From Stenotrophomonas sp. ESTM1D_MKCIP4_1 (lineage in GTDB: Bacteria > Pseudomonadota > Gammaproteobacteria > Xanthomonadales > Xanthomonadaceae), in assembly GCF_003086895.1 (NCBI RefSeq), contig NZ_CP026004.1, positions 4,112,684 to 4,176,683 on the forward strand: a DNA stretch of 64,000 nt. Reading direction: 5' to 3'. A program made the translations under genes and the position numbers. This document shows, piece by piece, positions 52,055-59,522 of this stretch; position 1 is the stretch's first letter, and each line of letters starts with the position of its first letter. Below the pieces are notes generated by a model. It was not told the DNA's origin and searched no databases. It worked only from the letters and a program-made list of their open reading frames with translations.

Positions 52055-52384
52055 TCAGCACTTGCACGCAGGCACAACGGGGGCGCACGTGGTGTCCGGC
52101 GAGCCTGCGCAGCAGTTGTGCGTGAGGTATTCGATCAAGCCGGTCATGGCAGCGAAATTGGCGCGGTAGCAGACATGCCGGCCTTGGCTCTCACTCTCCA
52201 CCAGACCGGCCTGCACCAGCTCTTTCAGGTGGAAGCTGAGCGTGGCCGGAGGCACCTGCAGGGCCGCGGCAATATCGCCGGCCATGCGCCCCGCCGGGCC
52301 GGCTTCCACCAGCAGACGGAAGGCGGCCAGGCGGGTGGCATGCCCCAGGGCGGTCAGGGCAGTGATTGCATTCGATGTTTCCAT
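52055..52384 (-). CDS. arsR: ArsR-family As(III)-responsive repressor
   Basis: A 109-residue winged-helix protein ([51 protein letters not shown]). It lacks the ELCVCDL metal site of plasmid R773 ArsR. Instead C91, C92 and C100 ([13 protein letters not shown]) near the C-terminal dimer helix form an alternative site like that known for Acidithiobacillus ArsR, and two further cysteines end the protein (PACKC). Its start is only 17 bp from the arsH start on the opposite strand, so promoters must lie inside each other's coding sequence. Confidence 0.93.
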   Translation of the reverse strand: METSNAITALTALGHATRLAAFRLLVEAGPAGRMAGDIAAALQVPPATLSFHLKELVQAGLVESESQGRHVCYRANFAAMTGLIEYLTHNCCAGSPDTTCAPVVPACKC

Positions 52385-52403
52385 ATTTCCAGAATAGTCG
52401 AAT
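52370..52403. promoter_or_regulatory. candidate ArsR operator between arsR and arsH
   Basis: ATTCGA (52370-52375) and TCGAAT (52398-52403) form an inverted repeat around an AT-rich centre, covering both start codons. Position and AT content fit an ArsR-type operator controlling both directions. Confidence 0.5.
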
Positions 52404-53130
52404 GAATGAGCCGACCACAAGTACAGACCTGCCCAACCTGATGGCCGGGTCGCTGCCCCAGCCCGACCACAGCCTGCTTGCAGCCGGAGGCCTGGGGCCG
52501 CCCAGAATCCTGATTCTTTACGGATCGCTAAGACCTCAATCGTTCAGCCGCAAGCTGGCATTGGAGGCCGAGCGGCTGCTGCGCCATCTGGGCTGCGAGA
52601 CCCGCGTATTCGATCCGCACCAGTTACCCATGCTGGACAGCGTGGACAAGAGCCACCCGGAAGTGCAGCGGCTGCGCGCGTGGTCACAGTGGTCGGAAGG
52701 GCAGATCTGGGTCAGCCCGGAACGGCATGGCACGGTCACTGGCGTGTTCAAGAACCAGATCGACTGGTTGCCATTGGAAGACGGCAGCGTGCGCCCCACG
52801 CAGGGCCGCACGTTGGCGGTGATGCAGGCAAGTGGTGGCTCCCAGTCGTTCAACACGGTCAACACCCTTCGGGTGCTCGGCCGCTGGATGCGCATGCTGA
52901 CCATCCCCAACCAATCGTCGGTGGCCAAGGCCTGGCAGGAATTCGACGAGGACGGCCGCATGAAACCCTCGCCCTATTACGACCGCGTGGTGGATGTGGC
53001 GGAGGAGCTGGTTAAGTTCACCCTGCTGACGCGGGGGCGGTCGGACTACCTGGTGGACCGTTACAGCGAGCGAAAGGGTGACGCGATTGCGGCTGCGTTG
53101 GCGCGCGCGGCAGGGGCTACCGCTGTCTGA
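52402..53130 (+). CDS. arsH: ArsH, NADPH-dependent FMN oxidoreductase
   Basis: A 242-residue flavodoxin-fold protein. The FMN phosphate loop is [16 protein letters not shown], with [22 protein letters not shown] and [20 protein letters not shown] typical of ArsH. ArsH oxidises trivalent organoarsenicals and reduces flavins. ATG 52402 is used; ATG 52406 is not in frame. It is divergent from arsR-arsC-acr3. Confidence 0.94.
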   Translation: MNEPTTSTDLPNLMAGSLPQPDHSLLAAGGLGPPRILILYGSLRPQSFSRKLALEAERLLRHLGCETRVFDPHQLPMLDSVDKSHPEVQRLRAWSQWSEGQIWVSPERHGTVTGVFKNQIDWLPLEDGSVRPTQGRTLAVMQASGGSQSFNTVNTLRVLGRWMRMLTIPNQSSVAKAWQEFDEDGRMKPSPYYDRVVDVAEELVKFTLLTRGRSDYLVDRYSERKGDAIAAALARAAGATAV

Positions 53131-53249
53131 TGCGAGGCGGCTGCATTGTTGATCGATGCGCGCCCGCTGTCGCTGCACAGGAAAGGGCCGCGATCACCTG
53201 TCGCATCTGCCACGCCACTACATTGCCATCGCCGATTTGACGCATTCGT

Positions 53250-53604
53250 CTCAAAAACGCGGAAAGCCTTGTCTACGCGTTGTTTGAGTCCACAACCCCG
53301 TATGAGAAAATTACGAAAATAGCTCGGGTTGTGGCGGCATTGCCCCTCACCGCTTGGCATTCCCAACAGCATCGGTCAACTCTGATACCGCCACCGACAA
53401 CGGGTGGCCGGGACTCGAAAACCCGAGCTGTTGGGATGTTGTTTGCGCTCGCCAACCGGCACCACCTCGTGTGGTGCCGGTTGGCACTCCGTCTGCCAGC
53501 TATGGCGGGCGGTGCGTGGGGGTCTTGCACCCGCCGGTATATCCCAACAGCCCGGTTTTCGAGACACGCACCGTCCGCCACCTTTATCGGTGGCGGCTTC
53601 TGCC
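53250..53604. repeat. nested inverted repeats in a structured leader
   Basis: The 493-bp gap between arsH and the gene at 53624 holds a chain of dyads. CTCAAAAACGCG/CGCGTTGTTTGAG lies at 53250-53288 and CCACAACCC/GGGTTGTGG at 53290-53334. Outer arms at 53414-53437 and 53541-53563 (CTCGAAAACC...TGTTGGGAT) enclose a perfect 15-bp hairpin GCCAACCGGCACCAC at 53451-53485. CCGCCACC/GGTGGCGG lies at 53575-53596, with a sibling at 53388-53411. TCCCAACAGC also occurs at 53361-53370, so the left outer arm has two alternative partners. This suggests a structured 5' leader RNA or a non-coding RNA. Confidence 0.75.
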
Positions 53605-53623
53605 TGCTTGAACGGAGCCTGCC

Positions 53624-53980
53624 ATGACCAAGCAATACTCCCCTTCCCCGCGCCACATCCAGGAAAAGCCCTCGCCTGAGAGCGCGCTCGATCCCACCAG
53701 TTTCGTCGCCCTCCTGCGCAGCATCGGCGCGGGTGCCGCAGCCGATGGCCAACCCTGGCCCGAGCGCCAGCACCTGCGCAGCCGGCAGATGGCTTTGTGC
53801 GATGCCGATTGCGCGTTGGCGGGACAGCGCGCGGTGCAGGAACTCCTGCTGGCCGCCATTCGCGCGCACCAGAACAGCGATGCCGACCAGTACGTGGGCG
53901 ACCGCGTGCTGGAAGGCTTGGCGATGGCATCGCTGTCGCTTACCGCCTTCATCCAGGAACGCGTGCGGCCGCAGGGTTGA
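53624..53980 (+). CDS. small hypothetical protein behind the structured leader
   Basis: A 118-residue soluble, mostly helical protein with GGAGCCTGCC before ATG 53624. The N-terminus is polar (MTKQYSPSPRHIQEKPSP). The helices are DPTSFVALLRSIGAGAAAD, ALAGQRAVQELLLAAIRAHQNSD and DRVLEGLAMASLSLTAFIQER. The general layout recalls the DUF3077/DUF6124 small proteins of Pseudomonas, which also follow structured leaders, but identity is not certain. No function is assigned. Confidence 0.65.
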   Translation: MTKQYSPSPRHIQEKPSPESALDPTSFVALLRSIGAGAAADGQPWPERQHLRSRQMALCDADCALAGQRAVQELLLAAIRAHQNSDADQYVGDRVLEGLAMASLSLTAFIQERVRPQG

Positions 53981-54005
53981 GGCTGCGTGTGGTGTGTGTG
54001 TGCTG

Positions 54006-54095
54006 GGGGTCAGAGCCCTCCGCTGTGCGGAGGGACCCGACCCCGGTGGCTGGGCTGGGGTCAGATCCCTTCGCACAGCGAAGGGCTCTGACCCC
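54006..54095. repeat. two GGGGTCAGA...TCTGACCCC palindromes
   Basis: Copies run 54006-54044 (GGGGTCAGAGCCCTCCGC..., right arm ending ACCCGACCCC with a mismatch) and 54057-54095 (GGGGTCAGATCCCTTCGC...). Each is a roughly 39-bp hairpin. They occupy most of the gap between the two hypothetical genes. Confidence 0.85.
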
Positions 54096-54124
54096 CGGCG
54101 GCCGTTCGGGCAGGAGGAGGTTCT

Positions 54125-54613
54125 ATGAAGCGATGGTATTTCGCCGTGGCACTGGTCTGCGGCACGGTGGCCGGCGCGGTGTGGATGCACTGGCCCGCGC
54201 CAGAGGGCGACGAAGTAACGGCCTACCGGAAGCTGCCGGTGCTGGATTACCGGATGCTGCGCATGGACGCGATGGCCTATGCGCAGACCCAGGTCAATCA
54301 GGGGCTGGCATTCCATGCCCGCCTTGATGGAACGGATTCGTTCGAGATCCGCTGCAAAGGCGTGATGGTGCTGGCGGTGGAAAACGCACCGGGCGAAGTG
54401 GTGCTGCACCGGCCGTCGAGTGCGCTCAGGCGGGCGCCGGATATCGTGCGCTTGATGGACAGCTTCCAGCGCTTGCTGGTGCTGGACCCAAGCCAGGAGC
54501 GCTTGGCAGCAAAGCGGGATGAGCCCTCGTGGTTGGAGGCGCAACTGCGGCGCATCACCGAGCGGGTACCGGGCCCGGAGCGTTGTGTGTTCGGGGGCGA
54601 CTCGAGCCAGTGA
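54125..54613 (+). CDS. single-pass membrane or secreted hypothetical protein
   Basis: A 162-residue protein with a strong AGGAGG site before ATG 54125. The N-terminal hydrophobic helix (WYFAVALVCGTVAGAVWM) is a membrane anchor or uncleaved signal. The remainder is soluble, with a possible beta segment (DSFEIRCKGVMVLAVENAPGEVVLH) and a helical end. I do not recognise the family. It is flanked on both sides by GGGGTCAGA palindromes. Confidence 0.65.
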   Translation: MKRWYFAVALVCGTVAGAVWMHWPAPEGDEVTAYRKLPVLDYRMLRMDAMAYAQTQVNQGLAFHARLDGTDSFEIRCKGVMVLAVENAPGEVVLHRPSSALRRAPDIVRLMDSFQRLLVLDPSQERLAAKRDEPSWLEAQLRRITERVPGPERCVFGGDSSQ

Positions 54614-54627
54614 CGCGGGTCGGGCGT

Positions 54628-54666
54628 GGGGTCAGAGCCCTTTCCTGCGGAAAGGGATCTGACCCC
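54628..54666. repeat. GGGGTCAGA...TCTGACCCC palindrome
   Basis: GGGGTCAGAGCCCTTTCC then TGCGGAAAGGGATCTGACCCC. The right arm also encodes the last residues of the minus-strand gene at 54632. Confidence 0.85.
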
Positions 54667-55003
54667 GGTTGGCCAGTGCGGCCAGGCGGCGGCTGACCAG
54701 GCTGTAGAGCTCCTGCAGTTCGGCGGCGCGTTCGGCGGTCATGTTGCTGCCGAACAGGATGCGCGCGAGTGCGGCGTCGTGTGTGTCATCGGGGAAGCGC
54801 TGGCGGGCACGGTAGACGTTCTGCAGCACCAGCCAGGCCAACCGCAGGCCGCCACCGGGCAGCGGCCGCACGAGGCGTTCGTAGGCCTGCCAGAACTGAT
54901 GTTCGGCCTGCAGATCGACCGTGGGTGCCGCGTAGGGCACCGGACGCGGCCGTCCGTGGGCGTGCGGACGGGTGGGCAAATGGACGGGATCGGGCTGGGC
55001 CAT
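54632..55003 (-). CDS. hypothetical protein ending within a palindromic repeat
   Basis: A 123-residue protein from ATG 55003. The first 40 residues are proline/histidine rich (PDPVHLPTRPHAHGRPRPVP). The rest is helical (EHQFWQAYERLVRPLPGGGLRLAWLVLQNVYRARQRF; AERAAELQELYSLVSRRLAALA). Its last residues (GQIPFRRKGL) and stop codon come from the GGGGTCAGA palindrome at 54628, which may have replaced the original C-terminus. Family unknown. Confidence 0.6.
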   Translation of the reverse strand: MAQPDPVHLPTRPHAHGRPRPVPYAAPTVDLQAEHQFWQAYERLVRPLPGGGLRLAWLVLQNVYRARQRFPDDTHDAALARILFGSNMTAERAAELQELYSLVSRRLAALANRGQIPFRRKGL

Positions 55004-55068
55004 GGGGACAGCATGCCCCAGCAACATTGTGGGAACCTTGCGTTGGTGCCGGAAAATCGATGGCGAAG

Positions 55069-55107
55069 GGGTCAGAGCCCTTTGCTGGGCAAAGGGATCT
55101 GACCCCA
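55069..55107. repeat. GGGGTCAGA...TCTGACCCC palindrome
   Basis: GGGGTCAGAGCCCTTTGC, loop TGG, GCAAAGGGATCTGACCCC. A perfect long stem except for the GA/TC swap near the ends. Confidence 0.88.
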
Positions 55108-55131
55108 GTTGCAGACCCACCATTGATCGGT

Positions 55132-55965
55132 TTACTGCAGCACGTACCGCTCAATGGCCTTGGCCACGCCGTCCTCGGCATTGGTGGCGGTTTCAAAGCG
55201 CGCTACGGCCTTCACTGCATCGATGGCATTGCCCATCGCCACGCTGGTGCCGGCGAACTGCAGCATGGTCAGGTCGTTTTCCTGGTCACCAATGGCCATG
55301 ACGTTGGCGCGGTCGATGCCCAGGTGCTCGGCCAGCTTCTGCAGGCTGGGGCCCTTGCCGGCGCGGTGGTCGAACACTTCCAGGAAGAACGGTGCGCTCT
55401 TCAGCACGGCGAAGCGCTCGGTCAGTTCGGCCGGCAGGCGGCCGATGGCAGCGTCCAGCACGTCGGGTTCGTCAATCATCATCAGTTTGATGAAGGACAT
55501 CGAGGGATCCATGTCCTCCACGCGGCGGTACGAGAGCGGCACGTGCGAGAGGTGCGAGTCGATGACGGTGTAGCGGCTGATGTCCTGGTTGGGCGTATAC
55601 AGACGCTGGCCATCGAGGGCCTGGAAGTGCACCCCGATATCGCGCGCTACCTGTTCGCAGTAACGGAAATCCTCGAAGCTGAGCGGGAACTCGGCCACGT
55701 TCTCGCCCGTGCCCAGGCGCCGCACCAGACCGCCGTTGCAGGCGATGCAGTAATCGTCATTGCCGTTGATGCCCAGTTCGCCCAGGAACGGCGCCAGGCC
55801 GGACACGGGGCGGCCGCTGGTCAGCACGATGTGCACACCCAGCGCGCGTGCCTGGGCGATGGCCGCCTTGGCCCGCGCGGTGAGCGTGTGGGCGGGGTCC
55901 AGCAGGGTGCCATCCATATCGATGGCGACCAGTGCGATGGTCGATTGCCTGCGGCCCATGTCCAT
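55132..55965 (-). CDS. Cof-type HAD-IIB phosphatase
   Basis: The protein has about 277 residues from ATG 55965; in-frame ATGs at 55983 and 55959 are alternatives. The HAD motifs are DMDGTLLDPAHTLT (motif I), LTSGRP (motif II), KGPSLQKLAEHLG with lysine (motif III) and IGDQENDLTMLQFAGTSVAMGNA (motif IV). The large C2B cap places it with YidA/Cof sugar- or cofactor-phosphatases. Cytoplasmic housekeeping-type enzyme; substrate uncertain. Confidence 0.92.
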   Translation of the reverse strand: MDMGRRQSTIALVAIDMDGTLLDPAHTLTARAKAAIAQARALGVHIVLTSGRPVSGLAPFLGELGINGNDDYCIACNGGLVRRLGTGENVAEFPLSFEDFRYCEQVARDIGVHFQALDGQRLYTPNQDISRYTVIDSHLSHVPLSYRRVEDMDPSMSFIKLMMIDEPDVLDAAIGRLPAELTERFAVLKSAPFFLEVFDHRAGKGPSLQKLAEHLGIDRANVMAIGDQENDLTMLQFAGTSVAMGNAIDAVKAVARFETATNAEDGVAKAIERYVLQ

Positions 55966-56132
55966 CAACGTTCTACCTTGCATGTGGGCCCACCATTTTA
56001 GGCCAGTCGCACAGGGGCTCGCCTCATGCGCGGTTCATCCCGCCGGGCGTGGCTGCAGGGATACTCAGCAAGCCTGTGCGCCCCCCACCGCAGGACGGCC
56101 CCATGACCGCCCTACCCTGGAGATCCAGACGC

Positions 56133-56783
56133 ATGACCTACCACGCCCCCGAGGCTACCGATACCGCGCCGCTGGCCGAGCAGATTGACGACCTGATTCA
56201 CGGCCTGCCCGGCGAGCAGATCCGCGTGGGCACGCTGCTGCAGGCGCTGGGCGATGAGGGGCTGATGCTGATCGTGATCCTGCTGTCGGCGATTTTCCTG
56301 ATTCCGGTCTCGATTCCCGGGCTGAGCACGGTGTTCGGGGCGTCGATCCTGCTGATCGGCCTGAGCCGGGTACGCAACCGCCCGCTGTGGGTGCCACGCC
56401 GGCTGGCCGAACGCGAAGTGGCCACAGACAAGCTGAAGGCCAACCTGGGCCGCGCCCTGAAGTGGGTGCACCGCATGGAGCGGCTGTCGAAGCCGATGCG
56501 GCTGGCGGTGATGGTGCGTTCAAAGAAGATGATGCGGCTGAACAACCTGGCGCTGGTGGTGGCCACGTTGTTGCTGATGGCCCCGGCCGGGCCGATTCCC
56601 TTCAGCAACACCCTGCCCGCACTGGCGCTGATGTCGTTCGCGATCGGGTTCATCCAGCGCGATGGCGCAGCGGTAGCAGCGGGTTACGCGTTCGTGGTGG
56701 CCACGATGGTGTACTTCGGCGTGCTGCTGGGCGGCGTTGGGTTTGCCGCCGAATCGCTGTTCAGCGGGCTGCGTACACGCTGA
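56133..56783 (+). CDS. ExoD-family membrane protein
   Basis: A 216-residue protein of the ExoD (exopolysaccharide synthesis) family. LLQALGDEGLMLIVILLSAIFLIPVSIPGLSTVFG is the family signature, followed by ILLIGLSRVRNRPLWVPRRLAER and further helices (LALVVATLLLMAPAGPIPFSNTLPALALMSF). ExoD was linked to polysaccharide production and alkali or osmotic tolerance in rhizobia; the molecular role is unknown. Start chosen at ATG 56133; an upstream ATG at 56103 would add ten residues. Confidence 0.88.
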   Translation: MTYHAPEATDTAPLAEQIDDLIHGLPGEQIRVGTLLQALGDEGLMLIVILLSAIFLIPVSIPGLSTVFGASILLIGLSRVRNRPLWVPRRLAEREVATDKLKANLGRALKWVHRMERLSKPMRLAVMVRSKKMMRLNNLALVVATLLLMAPAGPIPFSNTLPALALMSFAIGFIQRDGAAVAAGYAFVVATMVYFGVLLGGVGFAAESLFSGLRTR

Positions 56784-56821
56784 ACCCGCGGAGGCCGGGG
56801 TGGTGGGACGGCGGGATGGCG

Positions 56822-56926
56822 GTAGAGTCGACTGTTAGTCGACTGGCCTTCGACCGACTGCCCTTCGCATGAAAATGCGAAAAAACCCCGCGCTGCGCGC
56901 GACAGTCGACTAACAGTCGACTCTAC
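56822..56926. repeat. inverted SMAG pair
   Basis: A forward SMAG (GTAGAGTCGACTGTTAGTCG from 56822) and a reverse one ending CTCTAC at 56926 flank a spacer with CTTCGCATGAAAATGCGAAA. The CTTCGCATG...CATGCGAA dyad recurs about 90 bp later near 56953-56970. Confidence 0.85.
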
Positions 56927-57064
56927 CCGGCGCCCCGGTGCCATCGACGCCCTTCGCATGCACATGCGAAAAAACCCAGCATCATTTCGCGCGCGGTTGG
57001 TCAAACGGCGATCCGCGCGACGTCCCCGATCAGGCGACACCTGACCGGGGCATCATTCCCACGG

Positions 57065-58375
57065 CTACTTGGCCGAAACCCGCCACACCACATCACCCAC
57101 GTCGTCGGCCACCAGCAGTGCGCCGTCGGCATCCATCGCCATGCCCACCGGGGCGCCCATCAGGGTCTTTTCATCCTTGGACGTAAAGCCGCTCACCACC
57201 GCCTGCGGGCGGCCGGTCGGCTTGCCATCCTTGAACGGCACGTACACCACTTCGTAACCACTCAGCGGTGAACGATCCCAGCTGCCGTGTTCGCCGATGA
57301 AGGCGCCGCCGTGGTACTTCGCCGGCAACGACTGCCCGGTGTAGAACAGCAGGCCCAGCGGCGCGACGTGCGAACCGATGGCGTAGTCGGGCACGATGGC
57401 CTTGGCCACCAGGTCCGGCCGCTGCGGCTGCACGCGCTCATCCACGTGCTGGCCGTAATAGCTGTAGGGCCAGCCGTAGAAGCCGTCTTCCTGCACCGAC
57501 GTCAGGTAGTCCGGCACCAGGTCCGCGCCGATCTCATCGCGCTCGTTGGCCACGGCCCACAGCTTGCCGGTGCTCGGCTCCCAGTCCAGTCCGGTGGGGT
57601 TGCGGATACCCGATGCGTAGATGCGGCTGCCACGGGTGGCCACGTCCACTTCCAGCACCACCGCGCGGCGGTACTCGACGGCCAGGCCGTTTTCGGTGAT
57701 GTTGCTGTTGGAACCCACGCCCACGTACAGCTTGCTGCCATCGCGGCTGGCCAGCAGTTCCTTGGTCCAGTGGTGGTTGATGGTGCTGGGCAGATCGGTG
57801 AACTCGCGGCCCTTGTCGGACATGCGGGTTTCGCCGGGCACATAGTGGTACTGCATGATGTTGCCGGTGTTGGCCACGTACAGCGTGTCACCAATGAGCT
57901 GGATGCCGAACGGGGAATGCAGCCCTTCGATGTAGACGTGCTGGGTCCACGCATCGGTGCCCGGCGTGCGCCGCAGCAGCGTGACCCGGTTGCCACCCTT
58001 GCCGGCCTTGCCCGAGCGCGCCTTCACCTTGCCGGCAATCCACTGCTTGGGCGTGGTCACCGGTTCTTCGCCGGGGCCGTTGCCCTCCACCACCAGCACA
58101 TCGCCATTGGGCAGGGTAAGCAGGCGGCGCGGGTGCTGCAGGTTGGCAGCGATGCGTTCGATCTTCAGGCCCTCGGCCACGGTGGGCGATTGGCCCTCGG
58201 CCCAGCCCACACCCTTGGGCACCTGCATGGGCGGCAGGAGGAAGTTGGCCGGCTTGGGCAGCGGCGGCTGCGGGCCGGACTGGTCGGCCGGGTGGTATTC
58301 GGCCTTGCCGGCGCAGGCGGCCAGCATCACTGCCAGCGAAAGAACGCCCAGGGTGGGCAGGATGCGATCAGCCAT
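57065..58375 (-). CDS. PQQ-type sorbosone/sugar dehydrogenase-like lipoprotein
   Basis: A 436-residue protein with a lipoprotein signal (LPTLGVLSLAVMLAACAGK; lipobox LAAC). The mature part is a six-bladed beta-propeller of the soluble glucose/sorbosone dehydrogenase type (GLKIERIAANLQHPRRLLTLPNGDVLVVEG; GLHSPFGIQLIGDTLYVANTG; SGIRNPTGLDWEPSTGKLWAVANERDEIG; GAPVGMAMDADGALLVADDVGDVVWRVS). Members oxidise sugars with PQQ. Its start overlaps the end of the DUF2231 gene by 8 bp, so the membrane partner is co-expressed. Confidence 0.88.
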   Translation of the reverse strand: MADRILPTLGVLSLAVMLAACAGKAEYHPADQSGPQPPLPKPANFLLPPMQVPKGVGWAEGQSPTVAEGLKIERIAANLQHPRRLLTLPNGDVLVVEGNGPGEEPVTTPKQWIAGKVKARSGKAGKGGNRVTLLRRTPGTDAWTQHVYIEGLHSPFGIQLIGDTLYVANTGNIMQYHYVPGETRMSDKGREFTDLPSTINHHWTKELLASRDGSKLYVGVGSNSNITENGLAVEYRRAVVLEVDVATRGSRIYASGIRNPTGLDWEPSTGKLWAVANERDEIGADLVPDYLTSVQEDGFYGWPYSYYGQHVDERVQPQRPDLVAKAIVPDYAIGSHVAPLGLLFYTGQSLPAKYHGGAFIGEHGSWDRSPLSGYEVVYVPFKDGKPTGRPQAVVSGFTSKDEKTLMGAPVGMAMDADGALLVADDVGDVVWRVSAK

Positions 58376-58808
58376 GACGACCTCCGTGCAGCACCGGCAG
58401 CTGCAGCGACAACAGGATGTAACCGATCGCGATGAGGGCCACGGTCAGTGCGGAAAGGATGGTGCCCGGCACGGCCACCGCGAAGGCATCGCGGCTGTGC
58501 ACGAAGGCATTCCAGATGGCCAGCACGATGGCGACCAGGTTCAGCAGGAAATCCACGCGGTCCAGGCCGGTGGCGGTGCCGTTGCGGCGCCAGACCGCGA
58601 ACAGGTTGATCAGCCGCGGAATGATGGCGATGAGCAGGCCGAAGGTGATCAGCCACGCCGCGGACTTGCCCCACATCACCTCGGCGGTGTTGAGGTAGAG
58701 CACATCGAAGATGAGGGCAGCGGCGAAGAAGCCGAACGGCAGGGGATTCAACAGACTGTAGAGCGTGGTACCCGGGCCGCGATGGGCCTGGGCGACGGGG
58801 TTGACCAT
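58368..58808 (-). CDS. DUF2231-like four-helix membrane protein
   Basis: A 146-residue protein from ATG 58808 with GGAG upstream. It has four hydrophobic helices (PLPFGFFAAALIFDVLYL; AAWLITFGLLIAIIPRLINLFA; FLLNLVAIVLAIWNAFV; ILSALTVALIAIGYILLSLQL). Spacing and length match DUF2231 proteins, which accompany cytochrome or PQQ dehydrogenase genes. It overlaps the downstream lipoprotein dehydrogenase by 8 bp, so it may pass electrons or anchor a complex; this is inference. Confidence 0.78.
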   Translation of the reverse strand: MVNPVAQAHRGPGTTLYSLLNPLPFGFFAAALIFDVLYLNTAEVMWGKSAAWLITFGLLIAIIPRLINLFAVWRRNGTATGLDRVDFLLNLVAIVLAIWNAFVHSRDAFAVAVPGTILSALTVALIAIGYILLSLQLPVLHGGRHG

Positions 58809-58919
58809 GGTCGTGCTCCGAAGGGGGGAAGTATCCACGGCCGTAGTACCACAGCCAGCCGGGAGACAGCGCGATGGTGGCCGCCGTCGCGGCGCGATGC
58901 TTGGATGGATGTGCCATCC

Positions 58920-58958
58920 GGGGTCAGATCCCTTTGCGACGCAAAGGGCTCTGACCCC
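58920..58958. repeat. GGGGTCAGA...TCTGACCCC palindrome
   Basis: GGGGTCAGATCCCTTTGCG, loop, GCAAAGGGCTCTGACCCC, in the gap between DUF2231 and a small hypothetical gene. Confidence 0.88.
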
Positions 58959-58981
58959 GGATGGCCGGGCGGCGCCACGAC

Positions 58982-59341
58982 TCAGGGAACGTAGACCAGG
59001 TGCAGGATGTACTCGAAACCGGCTTCGGTTTCCGCAATGGAGACATCCATCACCAGATCGCTTTGCCCTTCTGCGGCGGTGTACAGATCAACCAGTACGT
59101 GCCAATGCCCGCCCATCCAGTGGCTGACCGACGTTGCCCAGGCAGCCTCAGGCAGAGACACGAGGGTTTCGCCGTAATCCTCGACGATATCGACGATGAC
59201 GTCCCACGTGTCGGCCGTGCGCAGGCGCACGTTCGATGCCCGCGGCGCGCGGCCTGCGGCGATCTCGTCGGCCATCCAGGTGAGGGTGGGACGGAACGCA
59301 TCATCCACTGCGGTTTCGTTGTGCAGGTCCTTCCTGACCAT
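58982..59341 (-). CDS. hypothetical protein (DUF7668-like)
   Basis: A 119-residue soluble protein from ATG 59341. Features include TLTWMADEIAAGRAP, a V-x-D-x-V strand (WDVIVDIVEDYGETLVSLP), HWMGGHWHVLVDLYTAAEG and a beta hairpin (LVMDVSIAETEAGFEYILHLVYVP). It resembles small immunity-like or DUF7668 proteins; no toxin neighbour is present. No function assigned. GGGGTCAGA palindromes flank both ends. Confidence 0.65.
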   Translation of the reverse strand: MVRKDLHNETAVDDAFRPTLTWMADEIAAGRAPRASNVRLRTADTWDVIVDIVEDYGETLVSLPEAAWATSVSHWMGGHWHVLVDLYTAAEGQSDLVMDVSIAETEAGFEYILHLVYVP

Positions 59342-59413
59342 CTGTCTTCCTGGCGTGGTAATCCGCGGTACGCGGTCCAGGCATGATGGCATGCATGGCA
59401 GATGGCGGCGGCC

Positions 59414-59509
59414 GGGGTCAGAGCCCTTTGCGGCGCAAAGGGATCTGACCCCTCGCAGATGGTCGCGGTCGGGGTCAGATCCCTTTGCGACGCAAAGGGC
59501 TCTGACCCC
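59414..59509. repeat. two GGGGTCAGA...TCTGACCCC palindromes in tandem
   Basis: Copies at 59414-59452 (GAGCCCTTTGCGGCGCAAAG core) and 59471-59509 (GATCCCTTTGCGACGCAAAG core), in opposite orientation by the GAG/GAT mark and 18 bp apart, just beyond the stop of the PLP enzyme gene. Confidence 0.88.
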
Positions 59510-59522
59510 TCACCAGAGCACC

